From positions 1 to 5,316 of the forward strand of contig CAIMEK010000756.1 in NCBI GenBank assembly GCA_903839965.1: a stretch of DNA of 5,316 nucleotides. Reading direction: 5' to 3'. Position 1 is the stretch's first letter, and every line of letters starts with the position of its first letter. Source of the DNA: an uncultured Acetobacteraceae bacterium (GTDB lineage: Bacteria; Pseudomonadota; Alphaproteobacteria; Acetobacterales; Acetobacteraceae). The position numbers and the translations under genes were made by a program. Under the pieces are notes generated by a model. The model worked only from the letters and a program-made list of their open reading frames with translations. It was not told where the DNA came from and searched no databases. This document shows, piece after piece, positions 1 to 5,316 of this stretch.

Positions 1-65
1 ATGAGGATACCGATCCCCCCCTTCGCACCGGCGCCCGGGGCAGCACCGGCCGCCGCCGGTGCCAT
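1..65 (-). CDS. Possible 5' end of a divergent gene (very weak)
   Basis: A minus-strand frame opens with ATG at 65 and stays open to the window edge for 21 codons. It encodes a stretch rich in Ala, Gly and Pro that ends in a Lys-Gly-Gly-Ile-Gly-Ile-Leu segment, which might lead into a membrane helix. If real, it would be divergent from the oxidoreductase gene, with about 120 bp between the two starts. Only a poor purine patch precedes the ATG. The plus strand of the same stretch is also open (frame 1, stop TGA at 151-153), so the alternative is the tail of an upstream plus-strand gene or plain non-coding DNA. The product is not recognised. Confidence 0.18.
   Translation of the reverse strand, partial: MAPAAAGAAPGAGAKGGIGIL
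43..62. other. GC-rich inverted repeat upstream of the oxidoreductase gene
   Basis: GCACCGGC (43-50) and GCCGGTGC (55-62) form a perfect 8-bp stem with a 4-base loop. A second copy of GCACCGGC lies at 25-32 and could pair with the same right arm, giving two mutually exclusive hairpins. No T-run follows on the plus strand, so a classic intrinsic terminator is not supported. It could be a terminator for an upstream gene, a leader structure, or chance pairing in very GC-rich DNA. Confidence 0.3.
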
Positions 66-170
66 GCGCCTGCCGCATCGCCGGGGCGACGCCCGCCCCG
101 CTGGACGCCGCCCGGCCGCATCCTCTCTTTACCCTTCGCGCCGGCCGGGCTGACCGCCGCGCCCGCTCTC

Positions 171-175
171 GAGGA
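171..175 (+). promoter_or_regulatory. Ribosome-binding site for the oxidoreductase gene
   Basis: GAGGA ends 12 bases before the ATG at 188. The spacing is longer than ideal, but this is the only good anti-16S match near the 5' end. It supports ATG 188 over the in-frame GTG at 59, which would add 43 residues of Arg/Pro/Ala-rich sequence without protein-like character. No convincing -35/-10 promoter pair was seen in 66-170. Confidence 0.5.
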
Positions 176-187
176 CCGCACTCCCTT

Positions 188-3100
188 ATGGACACCGCAT
201 TGGGCTTCGGCACCGATTTCGCCGCACTCGGCACCCGCGACGGGCTGATCGCGCTGGACAAGCGTTTCCTCGCCTGGCTGGCCGACCGCGACGCGGACCT
301 GCACGAACGCCTGCTGACGGCGCGCGCCGCTCCCCCCCCCCTGGAGCCGCTGGCGGAAAGCCAGCTCATCGTGGCGCTCGGCCCGCTGCTGGAAGGCTTC
401 CTCTCCGACCTGTTTGGCCTCGAAGACGCGCTCGCCGCGCTGCTGGCGCGCACCCGCCGGCTCGACCCCGTGCATGCCTGCAAGCGCCTGTTCGTGCAGC
501 GCCAGGCGGTCAGGAAATACCCGGACCCCGCCGCCTTCGACGCCGCCGCCCTGCGTGCCGCCCTGCACGCCGCCATGGGCGAGCCGCTCACCGAGGTAGC
601 CTTCGCCACCCATGTCGAGGCCTGGCAGCGCGATGAGCGCGTCGAACCGCTCGACCTCGCCATGCGCTACGCGGCCTGGGCCACGCTGACCCCCGAGGGC
701 CGCGCCGCCCATGCCGGCGGCACGCTGTTCCGGGTGCCGCAGAAGATCGATCCGCAGCGCCTGGTGCCGGTGCAAACGGTCGAGCGCAACGGCGTCACCA
801 TGCTGGAGCTGCCCGAACACCACCGGCGCCACCGCGACGGCTTCGGCCTCACCGACTGCGGCATGAACGAGCAGCAGGCGCTCGACCAGGTGAACTACTG
901 CATCCTGTGCCACACGCAGGGCAAGGATTCCTGCAGCCGGGGCCTGAAGGATCGCAAAACCGGCGCGTTCCAGAAATCACCCTTCGGCGTCACCCTCAGC
1001 GGCTGCCCGCTGGAAGAGAAGATCAGCGAGATGCACACCCTGCGCGGCCAGGGGTACGTGCTCGGCGCCTTCGCCACCATCGCCATCGACAACCCGATGA
1101 TGGCGGCAACCGGCCACCGCATCTGCAACGACTGCATGAAGTCCTGCATCTTTCAGAAGCAGGAGCCGGTCGACATCCCGCAGGCCGAGACCACGGTGCT
1201 CAAGGACGTGCTCGGCCTGCCCTGGGGATTCGAGCTGTATGCCCTGCTGACCCGCTGGAACCCGCTCGACATCCGCCGTCCGCTGCCGCTGCCCGACAGG
1301 GGGCGCAAGGTGCTGATCGTCGGCCTCGGCCCCGCCGGTTTCACGCTCGCCCACCACCTGATGAACGACGGCCACACCGTGGTGGCGATCGACGGCCTGA
1401 AGATCGAGCCGCTCGGCTTCGATGCGTGCGCGCCCGTGCGCGACGTGGCAACGCTCTACGAAAACCTCGACGATCGCGTCATGGCCGGGTTCGGCGGCGT
1501 GGCCGAGTACGGCATCACCGTGCGGTGGAACAAGAACTACCTCAAGCTGATCCGCATCCTGCTCGAACGCCGCCGCGAATTCGCCGCGTTCGGCGGCGTG
1601 CGCTTCGGCGGCGGCGCGACCGTTTCCGTCGACGACGCCTGGGCGATGGGCTTCGACCATGTGGCGCTGTGCATGGGCGCCGGCCGCCCGACCATCATCG
1701 ACATCCCGAACGGCCTGGCCCGCGGCGTGCGCCAGGCCAGCGATTTCCTGATGGCGCTGCAGCTCACCGGCGCGGCGAAGGCCTCCTCCATCGCCAACCT
1801 GCAAATCCGCATGCCGGTGGTGGTCATCGGCGGCGGCCTCACCGCCATCGACACCGCCACCGAGAGCCTGGCCTATTACGTGCGCGAGGTGGAGAAATTC
1901 GCGCTGCGCTATCGCACGCTGGTGGCCGAACGCGGCGAGCCGGCCGTGCGGGCCGGCTGGACCGAGGAGGAAGCCGCAATCGCCGGCGAATTCCTCGCCC
2001 ATGCCGAGGCGCTGCACGCCGAACGCGCCGCCGCCGCGCGCCAAGGCCGCCCGCCCCGCCTCGCCGCGTTGCTGGAGCAATGGGGCGGCGCCACCATCGC
2101 CTATCGCCGCAAGCTGACCGACAGCCCCTCCTACACCCTGAACCACGAGGAAGTGGCCAAGGCGATGGAGGAGGGGGTCCGCTTCGCCGAGGCCCTCGCC
2201 CCGCTCGCCGTCGAAGTCGATCGTTACGGCTATGCCGCCGCGCTGCGCTGCCGCCGCGCCGACGGCAGCGACGTGGTGCTGCCCGCGCGCTCCGTGCTGG
2301 TGGCCGCCGGCACGCACCCCAACACCGTGCTGGCGCGCGAGCCGGACGCCATGCGGGAGGGCGGCATCCAGCTCGATGGCGCGTATTTCCAGGCGATCGA
2401 CGAGGCCGGCAATCCGGTGACGCCGACCCGTTCGCTGGCCAAGCCCGACGTCAGCCACGTGCTCATGCACCGCGCCGCCGACGGGCGCTGCATGAGTTTC
2501 TTCGGCGACCTGCACCCGAGCTTCTTCGGCAATGTCGTCCGCGCGATGGGCAGCGCCAAGCTCGGCTATCCCCTGGTCAGCCGCATGCTGTCGCGGCTGC
2601 CCCCATCCAGCACGACCGGCGCGGACCTGATCGCGCGCTGCCGCGACGCACTCGCCCCCACCGTGCAGGCGGTGCATCGGCTGACGCCCACCATCGTCGA
2701 GGTCGTGCTGCGTGCCCCCGCTGCCGCGCGCGCCTTCCGTCCAGGCCAATTCTACCGGTTGCAGAACTACGAGATGAACGCCCTGCGCCATTCCGAGCCG
2801 GGCTGCGGCACCACGCTGCTGTCCATGGAGGGGCTGGCGATGACCGGCGCCTGGACCGACAAGGCGCAGGGGCTGCTCTCCATCATCGTGCTGGAAATGG
2901 GCGGCAGTTCCGATCTTTGCGCCCACCTGCAACCGGGCGAGCGCGTCGTGCTGATGGGCCCCACCGGCGCTCCCACCACGATCCATGCCGACACCACGGT
3001 CGCCCTCGTCGGCGGCGGCCTCGGCAACGCGGTGCTGTTCTCCATCGGCGCGGCGCATCGCGCGGCCGGGTCGAAGGTGATCTACTTCGCCGGCTACAAG

Positions 3101-3649
3101 GCGGTGCGCGACCGCTACAAAATCGAGGAGATCGAGCGCGCCAGCGATGTCATCGTCTGGTGCTGCGACGAGGCGCCCGGCTTCACCCCCAGCCGCCCGC
3201 AGGACCGCAGTTTCGTCGGCAACATCGTGCAGGCCATGGCCGCCTACGGCGCCGGCAGGCTGGGCGGCCAGCCGATCCCGCTGCACGACGCCGGGCACCT
3301 GATCGTCATCGGTTCGGACCGCATGATGCAGGCGGTCGGCGCGGCGCGTCACGGCGTGCTGGCGCCCTATCTGAAGCCGGGCCACACCGCCATCGGCAGC
3401 ATCAACTCGCCGATGCAGTGCATGATGAAGGAAGTTTGCGCCCAGTGCCTGCAGCCGCAGGTCAACCCCGAGACCGGCGAGCGCACTGTCGTCTTCTCGT
3501 GCTTCAACCAGGATCAGCAGCTGGACCGCGTCGACTTCCCGGCGCTGAACGAGCGCCTGCGGCAGAACAGCCTGCAGGAGAAGCTGACCGCGAAGTGGAT
3601 CGACCGCACCTTGCGCAAACTCGATGTCCGGTCGATGGCAGCCGAGTGA
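188..3649 (+). CDS. Fused GltD/NfnL-like and PyrK/NfnS-like flavin iron-sulfur oxidoreductase
   Basis: This is a 1153-residue cytoplasmic redox enzyme with no signal peptide or membrane segment, counted from ATG 188. Residues 1 to about 220 are helical and unrecognised. Residues 224-334 carry a GltD/DPD-type iron-sulfur segment: Cys238, 241, 249 and 273 (the last in Cys-Pro), then Cys313, 316 and 320. Glu334 follows at about the place where DPD uses a Gln ligand. The FAD fold has GLGPAG at 379-384. The NAD(P)H fold has GGGLTAIDTA at 548-557 and YRR at 639-641, the pair that contacts the NADP phosphate in this family. FFGDL at 771-775 closes the GltD-like part. From about 826 a PyrK/NfnS-like module begins: RPGQFYRLQN (851-860), GPTG (924-927), GGGLGN (942-947), an MM pair at 1046-1047, then Cys1078, 1084, 1087 and 1105. 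GltD and NfnL are about 470 residues and PyrK about 280, so this is a fusion with additions. By homology it moves electrons between NAD(P)H and ferredoxin or another low-potential carrier. Bifurcation is possible but unproven. The module assignment is firm; the exact reaction is not. Confidence 0.88.
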   Translation: MDTALGFGTDFAALGTRDGLIALDKRFLAWLADRDADLHERLLTARAAPPPLEPLAESQLIVALGPLLEGFLSDLFGLEDALAALLARTRRLDPVHACKRLFVQRQAVRKYPDPAAFDAAALRAALHAAMGEPLTEVAFATHVEAWQRDERVEPLDLAMRYAAWATLTPEGRAAHAGGTLFRVPQKIDPQRLVPVQTVERNGVTMLELPEHHRRHRDGFGLTDCGMNEQQALDQVNYCILCHTQGKDSCSRGLKDRKTGAFQKSPFGVTLSGCPLEEKISEMHTLRGQGYVLGAFATIAIDNPMMAATGHRICNDCMKSCIFQKQEPVDIPQAETTVLKDVLGLPWGFELYALLTRWNPLDIRRPLPLPDRGRKVLIVGLGPAGFTLAHHLMNDGHTVVAIDGLKIEPLGFDACAPVRDVATLYENLDDRVMAGFGGVAEYGITVRWNKNYLKLIRILLERRREFAAFGGVRFGGGATVSVDDAWAMGFDHVALCMGAGRPTIIDIPNGLARGVRQASDFLMALQLTGAAKASSIANLQIRMPVVVIGGGLTAIDTATESLAYYVREVEKFALRYRTLVAERGEPAVRAGWTEEEAAIAGEFLAHAEALHAERAAAARQGRPPRLAALLEQWGGATIAYRRKLTDSPSYTLNHEEVAKAMEEGVRFAEALAPLAVEVDRYGYAAALRCRRADGSDVVLPARSVLVAAGTHPNTVLAREPDAMREGGIQLDGAYFQAIDEAGNPVTPTRSLAKPDVSHVLMHRAADGRCMSFFGDLHPSFFGNVVRAMGSAKLGYPLVSRMLSRLPPSSTTGADLIARCRDALAPTVQAVHRLTPTIVEVVLRAPAAARAFRPGQFYRLQNYEMNALRHSEPGCGTTLLSMEGLAMTGAWTDKAQGLLSIIVLEMGGSSDLCAHLQPGERVVLMGPTGAPTTIHADTTVALVGGGLGNAVLFSIGAAHRAAGSKVIYFAGYKAVRDRYKIEEIERASDVIVWCCDEAPGFTPSRPQDRSFVGNIVQAMAAYGAGRLGGQPIPLHDAGHLIVIGSDRMMQAVGAARHGVLAPYLKPGHTAIGSINSPMQCMMKEVCAQCLQPQVNPETGERTVVFSCFNQDQQLDRVDFPALNERLRQNSLQEKLTAKWIDRTLRKLDVRSMAAE
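332..341 (+). repeat. Homopolymer run of ten C inside the oxidoreductase gene
   Basis: Ten consecutive C residues cover Pro codons 49-51 and the first base of Leu52. They fall in the unrecognised N-terminal domain, where the surrounding Ala-Pro-Pro-Pro-Leu stretch looks like a linker. Loss of one C would lead to a stop at 597-599, and gain of one C to a stop at 634-636. Either change would remove all cofactor-binding modules. Confidence 0.9.
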
Positions 3650-3661
3650 GGCCGAAAACGT

Positions 3662-3701
3662 CGAACCCCCGAAGTCCGGCTTTGCGGACTTCGGGGGTTC
3701 G
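3662..3701. terminator. Bidirectional hairpin terminator between convergent genes
   Basis: CGAACCCCCGAAGTCCG (3662-3678) pairs perfectly with CGGACTTCGGGGGTTCG (3685-3701) across a 6-base loop (GCTTTG). The hairpin starts 12 bases after the stop of the plus-strand oxidoreductase gene and 23 bases after the stop of the minus-strand repeat-protein gene, so it can serve both. A 4-T run follows shortly on the minus-strand transcript (complement of AAAA at 3655-3658). There is no T-run on the plus side, so termination is likely better for the minus-strand gene. Confidence 0.85.
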
Positions 3702-3724
3702 GGTCTGCCATCAGCGGCGGCGCG

Positions 3725-5316
3725 TCAGGCCCCGACGATCTTCAGGCTGGGGTCGGCCACGCCGATGGTCGTGAAGGTCGGCTTGTTGTTGTTCATGGCG
3801 AACATGCTGACACCACCGCCGGTCGGCTCGCGGAACAGGATGTCGGAAGTGCCGTCGCCATTGTAATCACCGATCCCGGCAACCTGGAGCTTGGGATCGG
3901 CAAAGCCGATGGCGTTCCACGTCGGCTTGCCGTTCGTCATGATGAAGTCGCCGAGGTTGCCGCTGGTGGGATCGCGGAACAGGATGTCGGACGTGCCGTC
4001 GTGGTTGAAGTCGCCGACACCGACAACCTTCAGCGACGGGTCCGCGAAGCCGACATAGGCGAAGGTCGGGTGGTTGTTGCTCATCGAGAACATGCTGAGC
4101 TGGCCGCTGGTGGGATCGCGGAACAGGATGTCGGACGTGCTGTCGCCGTTGAAGTCGCCGACGCCGACCACCTGCAGACGGGGGTCCGCGAAGCCGACAT
4201 AGGCGAAGGTCGGCTTGCCGTTGGTCATGAGGAAGTCGCTGAGCTGGCCGCTGTTGGGATCGCGGAACAGGATGTCGGTGGTGCCGTCGCCATTGAAGTC
4301 GCCGGTGCCGACCACCTGCAGACGCGGATCGGCCATGCCGATGGTGGCGAATGTCGGCTTGTTGCTGTTCATGATGAACTGGCTGAGCATGCCGGAGTTC
4401 GGATCGCGCAACAGGATGGCGGACGTGCTGCTGCCGTTGAAGTTGCCGGTGCCGACGACCTGCAGCGCGGGATCCGCGAAACCGACATACGCGAAGGTCG
4501 GTTTGCCATTGCTCATGGTGAAGTCGCTGATCAGGCCGCTGGTCGGATCGCGGAACAGGATGTCGGAAGTCCCGCTGCCCGTGAAGTCGCTTTGCACGCC
4601 TCCAGTGGGGTTGATGACCAGCGTGCCCGCCGGGTTGGTTGCCGCACCGGCGAGGTTCGCGGCGTTGCCGGCCCCATCCTTGATCGTGGCGCCGTTCAGG
4701 TTGGCGCCGGTCACGGCGAGGTCGTTGCTTTGCTGGCCGGCGGCCACGGTGTAGTTGAAGGTCAGCGCGCTGGTGCCGGAACCGGAGGCGTAGGTGGCGG
4801 TGCCGCCGTCGCTCAGCGTCAGGGTCGGCACCCCGCCGGCCACCGTCACCGCCTCGCTCATGTTCATGGCAAAGGCCACGGTGCCGCCAGTCCTCACCGT
4901 GCCGGTGCCACTGCTGATCCCGGTGCCGGAGTCGCTCACCCCCGTCACCGTCGGGGCGGTGGTGTCGATGATCAGCGTGCCCGCCGGGTTGGCGACCACG
5001 GCGGCGAGGTTCGCGGCGTTGCCCGCTGCATCCTTGATGGTGGCGCCGTTCAGGCTGCTGGCGGTCACCGCCAGGTCGGCGGTGTTCTGGCCGGCGGCCA
5101 CGGTGTAGTTGAACGTCAGTGCGGTGGTGCCGGAACCGGAGGCATAGGTGGCGGTGCCGCCGTCGTTCAGCGTCAGTGTCGGCACCCCGCCGGCCACTGT
5201 CACCACTTCGCTCAGCGCCACCGTCAGGGCGACGGTCGCACCGGTGGTCAGGTCGCCGGCGCCGGCGGTGATGCCGGTGCCCGAGGCGGCCAGTGCCGTT
5301 ACGGTCGGCGCGGTGG
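3725..5316 (-). CDS. Ig-like and FG-GAP/VCBS repeat protein, C-terminal part (N-terminus outside the window)
   Basis: The frame is open from the window edge at 5316 to a TGA at 3725-3727, giving 529 residues of a longer protein. A GTG at 5221 is not the real start, because the same Ig-like repeat continues upstream of it without a stop. Going from N to C the protein has two Ig-like repeats of 118 residues (5314-4607) with the signature SEAVTVAGGVPTLTLSDGG, a short Gly/Pro-containing joint, then six repeats of 48 residues (4588-3728) of the form DFNGDGTSDILFRDP...F.MSNGKPTFAYVGFADP..QVVGVG. Ig-like arrays are common in bacterial adhesins. FG-GAP/VCBS repeats fold as beta-propeller blades that bind calcium in their DxNxDG loops. 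The low Cys, high Gly/Thr/Ser/Asn composition fits an extracellular or surface protein, probably for attachment or matrix. The secretion route cannot be seen, because the N-terminus is missing and no C-terminal extension follows the last repeat. It converges on the oxidoreductase gene and there is no sign of a shared operon. Confidence 0.9.
   Translation of the reverse strand, partial: TAPTVTALAASGTGITAGAGDLTTGATVALTVALSEVVTVAGGVPTLTLNDGGTATYASGSGTTALTFNYTVAAGQNTADLAVTASSLNGATIKDAAGNAANLAAVVANPAGTLIIDTTAPTVTGVSDSGTGISSGTGTVRTGGTVAFAMNMSEAVTVAGGVPTLTLSDGGTATYASGSGTSALTFNYTVAAGQQSNDLAVTGANLNGATIKDGAGNAANLAGAATNPAGTLVINPTGGVQSDFTGSGTSDILFRDPTSGLISDFTMSNGKPTFAYVGFADPALQVVGTGNFNGSSTSAILLRDPNSGMLSQFIMNSNKPTFATIGMADPRLQVVGTGDFNGDGTTDILFRDPNSGQLSDFLMTNGKPTFAYVGFADPRLQVVGVGDFNGDSTSDILFRDPTSGQLSMFSMSNNHPTFAYVGFADPSLKVVGVGDFNHDGTSDILFRDPTSGNLGDFIMTNGKPTWNAIGFADPKLQVAGIGDYNGDGTSDILFREPTGGGVSMFAMNNNKPTFTTIGVADPSLKIVGA
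3728..4588 (-). repeat. Six tandem 144-bp repeats encoding FG-GAP/VCBS-like units
   Basis: In transcription order the units are 4588-4445, 4444-4301, 4300-4157, 4156-4013, 4012-3869 and 3868-3728. Each encodes 48 residues, except the last, which is one residue short at the stop codon. The calcium-loop starts are DFTGSGTSD, NFNGSSTSA, DFNGDGTTD, DFNGDSTSD, DFNHDGTSD and DYNGDGTSD. Neighbouring units share exact DNA runs: 38 bp at 3959-3996 and 4103-4140, and 32 bp at 4038-4069 and 4182-4213. Both pairs are offset by exactly 144 bp. Confidence 0.92.
4607..5314 (-). repeat. Two tandem 354-bp repeats encoding Ig-like domains
   Basis: The units are 5314-4961 and 4960-4607, each 118 residues, starting at Thr-Ala-Pro-Thr-Val and ending in an Asn-Pro-Ala-Gly-Thr-Leu strand. 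They are strongly alike at the DNA level: 4741-4860 and 5095-5214 differ at 9 of 120 positions by my count. The first third of each unit is more divergent than the rest. The array very probably continues beyond the window, because the first visible unit starts right at the edge. Confidence 0.9.

Noticed and set aside
59..187. N-terminal extension of the oxidoreductase from GTG at 59
   Set aside because: The 43 added residues are Arg/Pro/Ala-rich and unlike a folded domain. No ribosome-binding site precedes GTG 59, while GAGGA precedes ATG 188.
977..3385. An 802-codon minus-strand open frame antisense to the oxidoreductase gene
   Set aside because: It has a low-complexity Ala/Gly/His/Arg-rich composition and no recognisable motif. 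Long antisense frames are common opposite GC-rich genes.
907..3774. A 955-codon plus-strand open frame overlapping the oxidoreductase gene
   Set aside because: Its translation is dominated by Arg, Pro, Ala, Gly and His with no domain motifs, as expected for an off-frame reading of GC-rich coding DNA. The in-frame protein shows clear flavin, nucleotide and iron-sulfur motifs.
3728..4588. The 144-bp periodic repeats as a CRISPR array or other non-coding repeat
   Set aside because: The repeats are contiguous with no unique spacers, have a period divisible by three, and encode a conserved 48-residue protein unit.
4215..5108. Plus-strand open frames of 179 and 104 codons across the repeat region (4215-4754 and 4794-5108)
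   Set aside because: They are antisense images of the tandem repeats, and their apparent internal repetition merely mirrors the real minus-strand gene.
5219..5221. GTG at 5221 as the start of the minus-strand repeat protein
   Set aside because: The upstream codons continue the same 118-residue Ig-like repeat in frame to the window edge with no stop, so the gene starts outside the window.

Overview
The window is a GC-rich stretch of bacterial chromosome, with strong G/C preference at third codon positions. It probably comes from a proteobacterium. The architecture of the repeat protein and the codon use would fit an alphaproteobacterium of the Rhodospirillales/Acetobacteraceae kind, but no rRNA, tRNA or housekeeping marker is present, so that placement is only an inference. 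There are two substantial genes, and they converge on a shared hairpin.

Left part (1-187): a short upstream region with a GC-rich inverted repeat, a possible 5' end of a divergent minus-strand gene (weak), and a GAGGA ribosome-binding site ahead of the ATG at 188.

Centre (188-3649, plus strand): one very large flavin/iron-sulfur oxidoreductase of 1153 residues. It reads as a single-chain fusion. An unrecognised helical N-terminal domain is followed by a GltD/DPD/NfnL-like module (cysteine-rich iron-sulfur segment, FAD Rossmann fold, NAD(P)H Rossmann fold). This is followed by a PyrK/NfnS-like module (FNR-type flavin barrel, nucleotide-binding fold, C-terminal cysteine cluster). These are the two halves that form NADH-dependent ferredoxin:NADP+ oxidoreductase (NfnAB/NfnSL) in other organisms. 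The cysteine spacings, a helical insertion and a run of ten C near the 5' end set this protein apart from the textbook versions.

Intergenic (3650-3724): a perfect 17-bp inverted repeat placed to end transcription from both sides.

Right part (3725-5316, minus strand, N-terminus beyond the window): the C-terminal 529 residues of a large repetitive, probably extracellular protein. It has two Ig-like repeats of 118 residues followed by six FG-GAP/VCBS-like repeats of 48 residues, most with calcium-loop motifs. The repeats are also similar at the DNA level.

The two genes show no sign of acting together. One is a cytoplasmic redox enzyme and the other an envelope or secreted repeat protein, and they meet tail to tail.
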